NCBI RefSeq assembly: GCF_900129425.1
Contig: NZ_LT670817.1
Coordinates: 5,952,001 to 6,016,000, forward strand
Direction of reading: 5' to 3'
DNA length: 64,000 nt
Source of the DNA: Bradyrhizobium erythrophlei
GTDB lineage: Bacteria > Pseudomonadota > Alphaproteobacteria > Rhizobiales > Xanthobacteraceae
In this document: one piece after another, positions 8,444-17,185 of the stretch
Layout of the letters: each line of letters starts with the position of its first letter
How positions within the stretch are numbered: the first letter of the stretch is position 1
Notes under the pieces: generated by a model
What the model was told of the DNA's origin: nothing
Databases searched by the model: none
The model's input: only the letters and a program-made list of their open reading frames with translations
Made by a program: the position numbers and the translations under genes

Positions 8444-9724
8444 TCATTCCGCGGCGACCGGTCGCCCCGCCGGGAGGGCGCTTCCCTCGTCAAATGGGAT
8501 TTCCGGATGCATCAGAAATGCGCTGAAACCTCCGATCAGCAAAAGTCCCATCGACATCAGGAACGGCAAATACCAGTTGCCGGTCACGTCGATCACATAG
8601 CCGGCCACCAGCGGCGAGACAATCGCCGCCAGCGCGGAGCCGGTATTCATCAGGCCCGCGGCGGTGCCGGAATATTTCGGGGCGATATCCATGGGCACCG
8701 ACCACATCGGACCGATGGTGATCTCGGCGAAGAAGAAGCCGCCGGACAGGCAGATGGCGACCACCGTGATGTCGCGGGTGAACAGGATCGGAAACAGCGA
8801 GAGCAACGCGCCGGCAAAACCCGCCACCGTGACACTCAGCCGCGCGAAGCGGACATTGCCGGTGCGCTTGAAGATGCGGTCCGAAAAGACCCCGCCCAGG
8901 CTGTCGCCGATCACACCGGCAAAGAACACGCCCGAGGCGAACAGCGCCGAATTCTTGATGTCCAGATGATAGCTGTTCTTGAAGAACAGCGGCAGCCAGT
9001 TCAGGTACAGCCACAGCGTCCAGCCGTAGCAGAAATAGGTCAGCGTCACCGGCCACATCCGGCGCAGCAGCGGGCCCCAAGGCACCTGGGGCCGCGTATT
9101 CGCCGGGCGCGGCGGCAGTGTCGCCAGTTCGGCCTCGGTGATCCCGGGATGATCCTTGGGCTCGTTGCGGAAATACCAGGCCCAGACCACACCCCATATC
9201 AGGCTGACCAGCCCGAGCGCGATGAACGAGCCGCGCCAGGTCAGCCAGGCCATCAGGATTGCGATCAATGGCGGCGTGGCGGCATTGCCGAGCCGCGCGA
9301 AGGCGTGGGTGAGCCCCTGGGCAAAGCCGCGCTTGCTGGCGGGCGTCCAGTATTGCATGGCGCGCGTGGCGGTCGGGAAGGTCGCGCCTTCGCCGAAGCC
9401 GAGCGCGACGCGGGCGATGAACAGCGTCGACAGGCTGGTGACGAAGCCGGTCATGATGGTCGAGGCGGCCCAGATCAGGCCGCACCAGAATAGCGTTTTG
9501 CGCGGGCCGAAGCGGTCGCCGACCCAGCCGCCGATCACCTGGAACAGCAGATAGGGATAGGCGAATGCCGAGAACACCAAACCGAGCTGCGTGTTGCTGA
9601 GGTGGAGTTCCTTCTGGATCTCGCTCGCCGCGGTGCCGATGTTGACCCGGTCGATATAGGTGATGAAGTACATGATGCACAGCATCGCCAGCACGACATG
9701 GGTGGGCTTGAACCGAAGCCGCAT
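8444..9724 (-). CDS. MFS transporter, anion:cation symporter (ACS) type
   Basis: A 426-residue polytopic protein with about twelve membrane segments. The N-terminus VVLAMLCIMYFITYIDRVNI is typical of the ACS group, which includes hexuronate, glucarate and tartrate carriers. The loop 2-3 signature GGWVGDRFGPRKT is intact. ACS members bring in organic anions with protons. Position in the run between two glyoxylate-type aminotransferase genes suggests a small hydroxy- or dicarboxylate as cargo, but the substrate cannot be read from the sequence. The stop is 50 bp from the next gene. Confidence 0.88.
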   Translation of the reverse strand: MRLRFKPTHVVLAMLCIMYFITYIDRVNIGTAASEIQKELHLSNTQLGLVFSAFAYPYLLFQVIGGWVGDRFGPRKTLFWCGLIWAASTIMTGFVTSLSTLFIARVALGFGEGATFPTATRAMQYWTPASKRGFAQGLTHAFARLGNAATPPLIAILMAWLTWRGSFIALGLVSLIWGVVWAWYFRNEPKDHPGITEAELATLPPRPANTRPQVPWGPLLRRMWPVTLTYFCYGWTLWLYLNWLPLFFKNSYHLDIKNSALFASGVFFAGVIGDSLGGVFSDRIFKRTGNVRFARLSVTVAGFAGALLSLFPILFTRDITVVAICLSGGFFFAEITIGPMWSVPMDIAPKYSGTAAGLMNTGSALAAIVSPLVAGYVIDVTGNWYLPFLMSMGLLLIGGFSAFLMHPEIPFDEGSALPAGRPVAAE

Positions 9725-9810
9725 TTTCTAACTCCCGAACTCGCTTTTATTGATTTTGCGGCGGCGCCGGCTGACCTGCACCGATCGCGCGGAATTGCGT
9801 TCCGCGCGGG

Positions 9811-11019
9811 CTAGGTCTTGACCACCTTCAGGTGTCCCGAAGAATTCGACTCGGTTCGCTGGTCCAGCAACTGCATCGCCGCGTCGACACCGCCGGCCCG
9901 ATGCGGCACACCGGCGGCGGAGAGCCCCATCTCCACGCCGGACAAGGCTCCCATCAGGGTAAGCTCGTTGCACTCGCCGAGATGGCCGATGCGAAACACC
10001 TTGCCCGCCAGCTGGCTCAGGCCGGAGCCGAGCGACATGTTGTAATTGTCGAGCACGGTCTTGCGGAACTTGTCGGCATCGTGCCCCGGCGGCATCAGCA
10101 CCGCCGTCAGCACCGGCGAATATTCGGCCGGCTCGAGACACAGCACTTCAAGGCCCCAATGCGTGACCGCGGCACGGGTGGCCGCCGCGAGGCGCTTGTG
10201 ACGGGCGAACACGTTATCGAGCCCCTCCTCCAGCAGCATCGCGATGGCTTCGCGGAGGCCGTAGAGCAGGTTCGTGGCCGGCGTGTAGGGGAAGAAGCCG
10301 TTCGCATTGGGCTTGAGCATCTCTTCCCAGTCCCAGTACGACCGCGGCATTTTGTTGGTCTTGGCGGCGGCGCGGGCCTTCTCGGAGATGGCATTGAAGC
10401 CGAGACCCGGCGGCAGCATGAATCCCTTTTGCGAACAGCTGACGGTGACGTCGACCTTCCACTCGTCGTGCCGGAAATCGACCGAGCCGAGCGAGGAGAT
10501 CGTATCCACCAGCAGCAGCGCGGGGTGACCGACCTTGTCCAGCGCGGCGCGGATGTCGCCGACCCGGCTGGTGACGCCGGTGGAAGTCTCGTTGTGCACC
10601 ACCATGACCGCCTTGATGGTGTGCTTCGAATCCTGAGCCAGCTTCGCCTCGATCGCCGCGGGGTCGGCGCCGTGGCGCCAATCGCCCGGCATGAAATCCA
10701 CCTCGATGCCCCAGCGCGCGGCCATCTGCCGCCACAGCGTGGCGAAGTGGCCGGTCTCGACCATCAGGACCTTGTCGCCCGGCGACAGCGTATTGACGAT
10801 CGTCGCTTCCCAGGCGCCGGTGCCCGACGAGGGAAAGATGATGACCGGGCCTGAGGTCTTGAAGATTTTCTGGGAGCCTTCGAACACCGTCTTGGCGAGC
10901 TCGGCGAATGCCGAACTGCGGTGGTCGATGACCGGCATGTCCATGGCGCGGAGCACGCGATCCGGGACCGGGCTGGGGCCGGGAATTTGCAGAAAATGGC
11001 GTCCCTGGTGCTGCGTCAT
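9811..11019 (-). CDS. Serine-glyoxylate / alanine-glyoxylate type aminotransferase (second copy)
   Basis: A 402-residue paralogue of the 5962-7161 gene. It begins MTQHQGRHFLQIPGPSPVPD, has the PLP Asp at 172 (VDTISSL) and the Lys at 198 (SCSQKGFMLPPG), and ends in an extra tail (TESNSSGHLKVVKT). The start at 11019 has a GAGGAAG ribosome-binding site; an upstream ATG at 11076 does not. It is the first gene of the minus-strand run and faces the GntR gene across 106 bp, so it should share a control region with that regulator. Two such enzymes in one cluster may have different donors or directions. That is inference. Confidence 0.88.
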   Translation of the reverse strand: MTQHQGRHFLQIPGPSPVPDRVLRAMDMPVIDHRSSAFAELAKTVFEGSQKIFKTSGPVIIFPSSGTGAWEATIVNTLSPGDKVLMVETGHFATLWRQMAARWGIEVDFMPGDWRHGADPAAIEAKLAQDSKHTIKAVMVVHNETSTGVTSRVGDIRAALDKVGHPALLLVDTISSLGSVDFRHDEWKVDVTVSCSQKGFMLPPGLGFNAISEKARAAAKTNKMPRSYWDWEEMLKPNANGFFPYTPATNLLYGLREAIAMLLEEGLDNVFARHKRLAAATRAAVTHWGLEVLCLEPAEYSPVLTAVLMPPGHDADKFRKTVLDNYNMSLGSGLSQLAGKVFRIGHLGECNELTLMGALSGVEMGLSAAGVPHRAGGVDAAMQLLDQRTESNSSGHLKVVKT

Positions 11020-11079
11020 GGCTTCCTCGCTTGGATTTGGTTGCGGCCATATTGCATTCATTTCAGCTCGCTTCAACCA

Positions 11080-11088
11080 ACAAATTGT
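11080..11088. promoter_or_regulatory. Palindrome between aminotransferase and gntR genes
   Basis: ACAAATTGT is a dyad-symmetric 9-mer in the 106-bp divergent gap, followed by an AT-rich stretch (TTTACAGTTTTTGATC). It is a plausible binding site for the adjacent FCD-type GntR protein, whose operators are usually short AT-rich palindromes. No second copy of the exact sequence was seen nearby. Confidence 0.35.
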
Positions 11089-11125
11089 TTACAGTTTTTG
11101 ATCGACGGCCACCCCTCAAAGGCAT

Positions 11126-11875
11126 ATGTTGGGGCCCATGAAGCCCCTGATTCCCAGTGACGCCACTTCGACAGCCGTCGCGGCCGGACCGGCTCCCGAC
11201 CGGGAAGACCAGTCGCTGCATGACGAGATCCTGACCCGATTGCGGGACCACATCGTCGAAGGCAACATTCCGGACGGCGGCCGCGTTCCCGAACGCCAGC
11301 TTTGCGAGATGCTGGGAATCTCGCGCACGCCGTTGCGTGAAGCGCTGAAAGTACTGGCGGCCGAGGGATTGGTCGAACTGTTGCCCAACCGCGGCGCCCG
11401 CGTACGGCAACTGAGCGAGCACGACCTCGGCGAACTGTTCGACGTCATGGGCGGGCTCGAAGGGCTCGCCGGGCGGCTCGCCTGCGAAAACATCACCGAC
11501 GCCGAAATCGCCGAGATCGAGCGGCTGCATTACGAGATGTACGGTTTCTATCTGCACCGCGACATGCACGGCTATTTCCGCGTCAACCAGCTGATCCACC
11601 AGAAGATCGTCGAAGCCTCGCGCAACGCCACGCTGCTCGCCACCTACGCCAACTTCGCCGGACGGATTCGCCGGGTGCGCTATTCCGCCAATTTCGCCCG
11701 CAAGCGCGAGCGCTGGGGCGAGGCGATGCGCGAACACGAGACCATCCTGGACGCGCTGCGCCGCCGCGCCGGCAACGAACTGAGCGACATCCTGTTCGTT
11801 CATTTGCGGAACAAGCGGACCGCGGCGGTTGAACATTTGCGGGTCGCGGGGCCGACCGAGGCCGAGCCGGCCTGA
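11126..11875 (+). CDS. GntR family transcriptional regulator, FCD (FadR) subfamily
   Basis: The protein has 249 residues. After a flexible N-terminus there is a winged helix-turn-helix (LHDEILTRLRDHIVEGNI, then VPERQLCEMLGISRTPLREA, then ARVRQLS). An all-helical FCD ligand domain follows, with histidines that usually bind a metal and carboxylate effector (DMHGYFRVNQLIHQKI and MREHETIL). FCD regulators commonly sense organic acids. It is divergent from the aminotransferase operon and lies upstream of the glycolate oxidase-like gene on the same strand, so glycolate, glyoxylate or lactate are good effector candidates. A start at 11138 is also possible. Confidence 0.9.
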   Translation: MLGPMKPLIPSDATSTAVAAGPAPDREDQSLHDEILTRLRDHIVEGNIPDGGRVPERQLCEMLGISRTPLREALKVLAAEGLVELLPNRGARVRQLSEHDLGELFDVMGGLEGLAGRLACENITDAEIAEIERLHYEMYGFYLHRDMHGYFRVNQLIHQKIVEASRNATLLATYANFAGRIRRVRYSANFARKRERWGEAMREHETILDALRRRAGNELSDILFVHLRNKRTAAVEHLRVAGPTEAEPA

Positions 11876-11880
11876 CGCAA

Positions 11881-11894
11881 TTTTGAATTCAAAA
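11881..11894. promoter_or_regulatory. Perfect 14-bp palindrome upstream of the glycolate/lactate oxidoreductase gene
   Basis: TTTTGAATTCAAAA lies 5 bases after the gntR stop and 80 bases before the ATG at 11975. It is exact and AT-rich in GC-rich surroundings, and it is placed where an operator for the downstream gene would be. The best candidate binder is the GntR protein encoded just upstream. Confidence 0.5.
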
Positions 11895-11974
11895 CACGAA
11901 CAGCGTCAAGATCAATTGAATCTCCTGTCCGATCCAATTTCAAGTGTGCGGTGCTGCCTGGTAGCGGGGATGGG

Positions 11975-14959
11975 ATGTCCAACAAGGCCTTGATGACGCT
12001 TGAAGAGCGGCTGGCGCGCGAGACCTCCGGGGAGGTGCTGTTCGATTCGTTCAGCCGCGGCCGCTATGCCACCGACGCATCCTTCTACCAGATCATGCCG
12101 GCCGGCGTGGTGGTGCCCCGCAGTATCGACGAGGCCTTGCGGGCGCTGGCGATCTGCCGCGATGCGGGGCGGATCGTCACGCCGCGCGGCGGCGGCACGT
12201 CGCAATGCGGCCAGACCGTCAATGACGGCATCGTCATCGATTTCTCCAAACACCTGAACCGGCTGGTCAGGCTCGACGTCGACAACCGCACCTGCGTGGT
12301 CGAACCGGGAATCGTGCTCGACGACCTCAACCGCCAACTGAAAAAACACGGCCTGTGGTTTCCGGTCGATGTGTCCACCGCCTCGCGCGCCACCATCGGC
12401 GGCATGGCCGGCAACAATTCCTGCGGCGGCCGCTCGCTGCGCTACGGCACCATGCGCGACAACACGCTGTCGATGGACGCAGCCCTTGCCGACGGCACCC
12501 TGCTGCATTTCGGCGAGGTGCCGCGCGATCTCGCGGCGGTGAATCTTGGCCACACCGGACTTGATCTTTTTCGCGACATGCTCGATCTCGGTGAACGCGA
12601 GGCCGCCGAGATCGCCGAGAAATTTCCGCAGGTGCAGCGCCGCGTCGGCGGCTACAATCTCGATGCGCTGGTGCCGCGCAATGCCGCAAACAACATGGCG
12701 CATCTGCTGGTCGGCTCCGAAGGCACGCTCGCCTTCACCACACAGGTCGAGCTGAAGCTGTGGCCGGTAATCCGCAACAAGGTGCTGGGCGTCTGCCACT
12801 TCGGCAGCTTCTACGAGGCGATGGATGCCGCGCAGCATCTGGTCAAGCTACGCCCGATCGCGGTGGAGCTGGTCGACCGCACCATGCTGTCGCTTGGCCG
12901 CGAAATCGCGATGTTCAAGCCGATCATCGGCACCGCCGTGCGCGGTGATCCCGATGCGGTCCTGATCGTCGAGTTTGCCGAGGAAGACCAGGCCGAGAAC
13001 TTGCAGCGCCTGAAGCAGCTTGGCGAGTTGATGGGGGATCTCGGCTTTGGCTGGAACCATCCGCAGCGCAAATGGGGCGGCGTGGTCGAGATCACGGAGC
13101 CGGGCTTGCAGACCGGCATTGCCGAGTTTCGCGCCGCCGGCCTCAACGTGATGATGTCGATGAAGCAGGAGGGCAAGCCGGTCTCGTTCGTCGAGGACTG
13201 CGCGGTGCCGCTGCCGCATCTTGCCGATTACACCGAGCGGCTCAACGGCATCTTTGCCAAACACGGCACCCGCGGCACCATGTATGCGCACGCCTCGGAG
13301 GGCTGCCTGCATGTGCGCCCCGTGCTCAACCTGAAACTCGAAAAGGACGTCAAGGCGATGCGCGCCATCGCCGAAGAAACCTTTGCGATGGTCAGGGAAT
13401 ACAAGGGCTCGCATTCCGGCGAGCACGGCGACGGCATCGTGCGATCGGAATTCCATGAGACCATGTTCGGCCCGCGCATCATCGCCGATTTCAGGGAGGT
13501 CAAGGAGCGCTTCGATCCGCGCCACGTGCTCAATCCCGGCAAGATCGTCGACGCGCCCCGTATGGACGACCGCGCGCTGTTTCGCTATCCGCCGGATTAC
13601 CGCGTCGGCGAATTCAAGACGGCGCTCGACTGGTCGGCCTATCCCGGCGCCGGCGGCGGTTTCCAGGGCGCGGTCGAGATGTGCAACAACAATGGCGCCT
13701 GCCGCAAGCTCGAAGGCGGTGTGATGTGCCCGTCCTATCGCGCCACCCGCGATGAAAAGGATGTCACGCGCGGACGGGCCAATACGCTGCGGCTGGCGAT
13801 TTCCGGCCAGCTCGGACCGGACGCGCTGGCGTCGGATGAAATGGCGGACACGCTAAAACTCTGCGTCTCCTGCAAGGCCTGCCGCCACGAATGTCCGACC
13901 GGCGTCGACATGGCCAAGATGAAGATCGAGGTTTTGGCGGCGCGCGCAGCGAAACAAGGGCTTTCGCTGAGGGATCGGCTGGTGGGCTATCTTCCGCGCT
14001 ACGCGGCGCTGGCGTCGCACCTCGCCCCGCTCGCCAATTGGCGCAACAACAGCCCGCTGCTGCGCAGGCTGTTCGAGAGATTTGCCGGCATCAGCGCGCA
14101 GCGGGCGCTGCCGGCGTGGCGGCGCGATGTGTTCAAATCCGACGCGGAGGCAACAGGCCCGGCCGATGGCCGCGAAGTCGTGCTGTTCGCCGACACTTTC
14201 AACCGCGCCTACGAGCGGGAAAATCTCGACGACGCGGTGCGCGTGCTGGTTGCGGGCGGATACCGCGTCCATATTCCGAGACCCGCCGATGGCAGCAGGC
14301 CGTTATGCTGCGGGCGGACCTTTCTCTCGGCGGGCCTGGTCGACAACGCTCGCGCCGAGCTCGATCGGCTGGTCGCGACCTATGCGCCGTTCGCGCTGCG
14401 CGGCGTCCCCATCGTCGGACTGGAGCCGAGCTGCCTGCTGACACTGCGCGACGAGCTGCTTTCGCTGCGCGCCGACGACGTTGCAAACAGCATCAGCGCG
14501 CACGCGCTGTTGTTCGAGGAGTTTCTGGTTCGCGAGGCCGAGGCCGGCCGCCTGCAATTGGCCCTCGGTCCGCTGGATCGGAAAGCGTTGGTGCACGGGC
14601 ACTGCCATCAAAAATCATTCGGCGCCTTTAAACCCGTCGAGCAGATACTCCGGCTGGTTCCCAAATTGAACGTCGAGACCATCGAGTCCAGTTGTTGCGG
14701 GATGGCCGGCGCGTTCGGTTACGGCGCCGACACCTATCAGGCTTCGATCGCCATGGCGGAGCTCTCGCTGCTCCCGGTCGTACGCCGCGCGGACGAGACG
14801 ACGCTTGTTGTCGCCGACGGCACCTCGTGCCGGCATCAAATCAAGGACGGCGCTGACCGCAGCGCCGTTCATGTCGCCCGCGTGCTGGCGATGAGCCTCG
14901 ACAGCGCACAATCCAGCGCTTATCCCTCCTCCATCGCAAAGGAACCGATCCATGGCTGA
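11975..14959 (+). CDS. GlcD-GlcF-like fusion: FAD-linked D-2-hydroxyacid (glycolate/D-lactate) dehydrogenase with Fe-S domain
   Basis: A 994-residue fusion. The first half is a PCMH-type FAD domain (VTPRGGGTSQCGQTVNDG, then IGGMAGNNSCGGRSLRYG) with a FAD-oxidase C-terminal domain (GEHGDGIVRSEF, HVLNPGKIVD). The second half has CNNNGACR..CPSYRAT, then CVSCKACRHECPTGVD for a 4Fe-4S cluster, and two CCG-type motifs (PLCCGRTFLSAGL and ESSCCGMAGAFG). This is the architecture of Dld2/GlcDF-type quinone-linked dehydrogenases that oxidise glycolate or D-lactate at the membrane. The next gene is glcG and the neighbourhood handles glyoxylate, which favours glycolate. The ATG at 11975 follows a GGGGATGGG sequence; an ATG at 11951 lacks one. 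Confidence 0.88.
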   Translation: MSNKALMTLEERLARETSGEVLFDSFSRGRYATDASFYQIMPAGVVVPRSIDEALRALAICRDAGRIVTPRGGGTSQCGQTVNDGIVIDFSKHLNRLVRLDVDNRTCVVEPGIVLDDLNRQLKKHGLWFPVDVSTASRATIGGMAGNNSCGGRSLRYGTMRDNTLSMDAALADGTLLHFGEVPRDLAAVNLGHTGLDLFRDMLDLGEREAAEIAEKFPQVQRRVGGYNLDALVPRNAANNMAHLLVGSEGTLAFTTQVELKLWPVIRNKVLGVCHFGSFYEAMDAAQHLVKLRPIAVELVDRTMLSLGREIAMFKPIIGTAVRGDPDAVLIVEFAEEDQAENLQRLKQLGELMGDLGFGWNHPQRKWGGVVEITEPGLQTGIAEFRAAGLNVMMSMKQEGKPVSFVEDCAVPLPHLADYTERLNGIFAKHGTRGTMYAHASEGCLHVRPVLNLKLEKDVKAMRAIAEETFAMVREYKGSHSGEHGDGIVRSEFHETMFGPRIIADFREVKERFDPRHVLNPGKIVDAPRMDDRALFRYPPDYRVGEFKTALDWSAYPGAGGGFQGAVEMCNNNGACRKLEGGVMCPSYRATRDEKDVTRGRANTLRLAISGQLGPDALASDEMADTLKLCVSCKACRHECPTGVDMAKMKIEVLAARAAKQGLSLRDRLVGYLPRYAALASHLAPLANWRNNSPLLRRLFERFAGISAQRALPAWRRDVFKSDAEATGPADGREVVLFADTFNRAYERENLDDAVRVLVAGGYRVHIPRPADGSRPLCCGRTFLSAGLVDNARAELDRLVATYAPFALRGVPIVGLEPSCLLTLRDELLSLRADDVANSISAHALLFEEFLVREAEAGRLQLALGPLDRKALVHGHCHQKSFGAFKPVEQILRLVPKLNVETIESSCCGMAGAFGYGADTYQASIAMAELSLLPVVRRADETTLVVADGTSCRHQIKDGADRSAVHVARVLAMSLDSAQSSAYPSSIAKEPIHG

Positions 14960-15380
14960 ACTGACCCTCGACGTCGCCCGCAAAATTCTCGATGCCGCAC
15001 TTGCCAAGGCGGTCGAGAAGAAGCTGAAGCCCCTCGTCATTACCGTTCTCGACGTGCGCGGCTGCGTCAAAGCGAGCGCCGCGCAGGACGGCACCAGCCT
15101 GATGCGCGGCGAGATCGCCCATGGCAAGGCTTACGGCGCCCTGGCGATGGGCATGGGATCGCGGGCGCTGTTCCAGCGCGCGCAGGAGCAGGCTTATTTT
15201 GTCAGTGCGGCAAATACGCTGGCGCAAGGCCGCCTGGTGCCGGTGCCCGGCGGCGTGCTGATCCAGGACGGCGGCGTGTTGCTCGGCGCCGTCGGCGTCA
15301 GCGGAGACACCTCGGACAATGACGAGATCTGCGCGATTGCCGGCATCGAGGCGGCGGGGTTGAAGGCGAATCCCGGGTAG
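14952..15380 (+). CDS. glcG: GlcG/HbpS family protein
   Basis: The 142-residue protein matches the GlcG/HbpS family (PF03928-like) over its full length: LTLDVARKILDAALAKAVE, VVTVLDxxG-type strand (VITVLDVRGCVKAS), RGEIAHGKAYGALAMGMGS, and PGGVLIQDGGVLLGAVGVSG. Members accompany glycolate oxidase genes or bind haem-type or small ligands; their biochemical role is unsettled. The gene overlaps the dehydrogenase by 8 bp (ATGGCTGA), so translation is probably coupled. A perfect hairpin 30 bp past the stop may end the transcript. Confidence 0.9.
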   Translation: MAELTLDVARKILDAALAKAVEKKLKPLVITVLDVRGCVKASAAQDGTSLMRGEIAHGKAYGALAMGMGSRALFQRAQEQAYFVSAANTLAQGRLVPVPGGVLIQDGGVLLGAVGVSGDTSDNDEICAIAGIEAAGLKANPG

Positions 15381-15404
15381 CTGACATCGCCCGCCACGCC
15401 ACTG

Positions 15405-15540
15405 GTGTCGTCCCTGCGAACGCAGGGACCCCGGCGTGAGCGCAAAGCGCTCATCGCGGCGCCGTGGCCTCTCGTTAGAGCGGGATGGAGAGACCTTCAG
15501 CACGACGGAAGCCGGTGATTATGGGTCCCTGCTTTCGCAC
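15405..15540. repeat. Intergenic repeat with perfect hairpin, possible terminator of the glcG transcript
   Basis: GTCCCTGCG (15410-15418) pairs exactly with CGCAGGGAC (15421-15429) across two bases. A partial copy of the same end, TATGGGTCCCTGCTTTCGCA, appears inverted at 15519-15538. This pair of ends around about 80 bases is how a common Bradyrhizobium intergenic repeat looks, from memory. The first hairpin lacks a U-tract but is stable enough to affect termination or RNA decay. Confidence 0.6.
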
Positions 15541-16374
15541 TAGGGCATGCACAGATCTGGTGCGACGGATTGACTCGGGGGCTGGTTAGGGGGATTCCAG
15601 AATCGGGAATTCGTGTGATTTCTATTGCGACATTTCGGCTTTGGCAGAGGTGTCGAGGGCGAGTTCTCCAATGTGACAAACAGCTATGCCGGCAAGGGCG
15701 TGGTGCGGTATTCCTTTTAGCTTCGCGAGTTCCGCTTGCGTGAAGGTTTTCGGACCCAAGTCTATTGGCCGAACAAGCCTATTGGCCGAACAGGCCGGCT
15801 TTCGGCAATGGCTTCTGTCCTTTGCCCGACCGCAATGGTGCATCCGCGCGCGTTTCGAGCTTCTCGCGCAAACTCGGCGGCTTGTAGAAATGAAGTAGGC
15901 CCTGACCGATTTCGTCAACGCGGGTTATTGACCTCGGCAATGTCCGCCGTTCGCATCCAGGAATAATCATCTGCATTCCGGCCGAGGTGCGTTCGACGTC
16001 AGACATGTTGCGGCTCCGAGTTAGTCACCAGGGGACAAGATTCGCACATCGTCCGGCGCCTACCTATGCGGCCCAGCGCAATCCCCAGAAAAAAGTCGGG
16101 CGAGCGACGAGCGGGAGGTGGCGCCCTCGCCATTCACCACCACTCAGGTGGGGCTCGGGGTCTGCCTTTCGCGCAAGAACGGTCGACAAGGACGCTATTT
16201 CCGAACATGGCACTTTCGGACCTTGCGCCGAACTCGCCATGTCCGCTCATCCCAGCCGGACATCTCTGCGTTCGCTACGTATGTCAGCAACGGGCCGGCA
16301 TCGGAATTCCCCAAATCAGTGGCGAACGGCTTCCCAACTGACCGACATCGCAGCGAACGGTATCGCCGATCCGC
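15541..16374. other. Decayed intergenic region
   Basis: Apart from the autotransporter remnant (15652-15738), this stretch holds a 17-bp tandem duplication (15762-15778 and 15779-15795, CTATTGGCCGAACAAGC). Several overlapping frames on both strands show no family signature. A minus-strand frame at 15779-16006 could encode 75 residues (MSDVERTSAGMQMIIPGCER...) but has no convincing ribosome-binding site. The region looks like a scar left by rearrangement. Confidence 0.5.
15652..15738 (+). pseudogene. 3'-end remnant of an autotransporter gene
   Basis: This segment repeats the last 21 codons, stop and 3' flank of the intact autotransporter gene (21014-21100) almost base for base. It encodes EGEFSNVTNSYAGKGVVRYS plus the final F and TAG. 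Similarity stops abruptly upstream of about 15652 and fades about 18 bases after the stop codon. No open frame runs into it. It must be what is left of a second autotransporter gene, or a partial duplication, about 1.5 kb upstream of the intact copy. Confidence 0.85.
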
Positions 16375-16776
16375 CTAATTTGAATATTCCCAGAAATCGT
16401 CTGGAATAGCGCTTCCCATGGCAGCCCGCATGGCATCCCGAAAAAGCTTCGCTGCGGGCATTGGACGAAAAGCTATTGTGCGGTCGACAATAAGTCCCTC
16501 GTCGTTTTCTTCGATAAGATCGAAACTTTCCAGCTCGTGCCCCTGAATTATTCCCTTCCATCTCAGTAAGGTTCTTCGGTCGTCCAGCTTCCACTCACCC
16601 GTATAGGCGCCTTCTCGTAGCGTGGTCGAGGTCGCGAAAATCTTTGCAACTACCGCACGACCTTCTGCGGTCCGTATCAACACAGGACTGTGAAAAACAA
16701 CATTTGGAGCGAGAAGCTTTTCGTAGTCAGCTACGGTAGCGTGGCCTGACTCGCGCAGTTTTCGAATCGCATGCAT
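16375..16776 (-). CDS. NTF2-like / SnoaL-like small protein
   Basis: A 133-residue protein starting MHAIRKLRESGHATVADYEK. The order is an N-terminal helix, then LLAPNVVFHSPVLIRTAEGR, then WKLDDRRTLLRWKGIIQGHE and ESFDLIEENDEGLIVDRTIA with a Pro turn. This resembles the cone-shaped NTF2/SnoaL fold used by many small isomerases and ligand-binding proteins. The start at 16776 has an AAGGAG site 9 bases upstream; a longer frame from 16848 has none. The gene is more AT-rich than its surroundings and stands alone in a decayed region, so it may have been acquired. No function is assigned. Confidence 0.6.
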   Translation of the reverse strand: MHAIRKLRESGHATVADYEKLLAPNVVFHSPVLIRTAEGRAVVAKIFATSTTLREGAYTGEWKLDDRRTLLRWKGIIQGHELESFDLIEENDEGLIVDRTIAFRPMPAAKLFRDAMRAAMGSAIPDDFWEYSN

Positions 16777-17185
16777 GGTGGATGGCTCCTTGGATGGGCT
16801 GAGACCTGTGCCTGCTTCTCGGTGATCTTTGCTGCGTTTCTCCGTCAACTCGCGCCTTGTTTAGTGCCCTTGAGGGACATGATAGCAGTTCAAATAAGCG
16901 TCGTTAAGAGGCTGGCCAGATCGCGAAGATAACTGGCATCAGTCGCCAGACCATCTATCGGATCAAGGACGATCCAGTTGCGGCGGAGGCGGTGCTGTCG
17001 AGCTGGGCCGGATGACGCACCTTCTCTAAATCGACTCGAGGAGTTTCAACTCGAAGTGGTTGAGTTGCGGTTTCGGCACACATCCATCTTTTTTATTTTG
17101 TGAACGAAATCTTCATTTGTCTGCCAGTCGGCCGAAAGTCTAGATGTCGATCTCATAGGCGCCGATTGGGTTTCAAATAAAAAGA
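16777..17185. other. AT-richer intergenic region upstream of the autotransporter gene
   Basis: 409 bases that include a resolvase-like remnant (16908-17015). The last 130 bases before the autotransporter start are AT-rich (ATCTTTTTTATTTTGTGAAC) and should hold its promoter. No clear operator is visible. Confidence 0.4.
16908..17015 (+). pseudogene. C-terminal helix-turn-helix remnant of a serine recombinase (resolvase-like)
   Basis: The plus frame ending at TGA 17013-17015 reads GQIAKITGISRQTIYRIKDD followed by PVAAEAVLSSWAG. This is the pattern of the small C-terminal HTH of resolvase/invertase-type serine recombinases, which often ends within a few residues of this point. An in-frame TAA at 16905-16907 closes the frame upstream, and no catalytic domain is present, so only the tail survives. 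It marks a former mobile element or recombination site next to the duplicated autotransporter end. Confidence 0.5.

Noticed and set aside
15779..16409. Short frames on both strands (75 and 140 codons) downstream of the autotransporter remnant
   Set aside because: No convincing start signals or motifs; the plus and minus frames overlap each other. I keep the minus frame only as a remark in the region entry.
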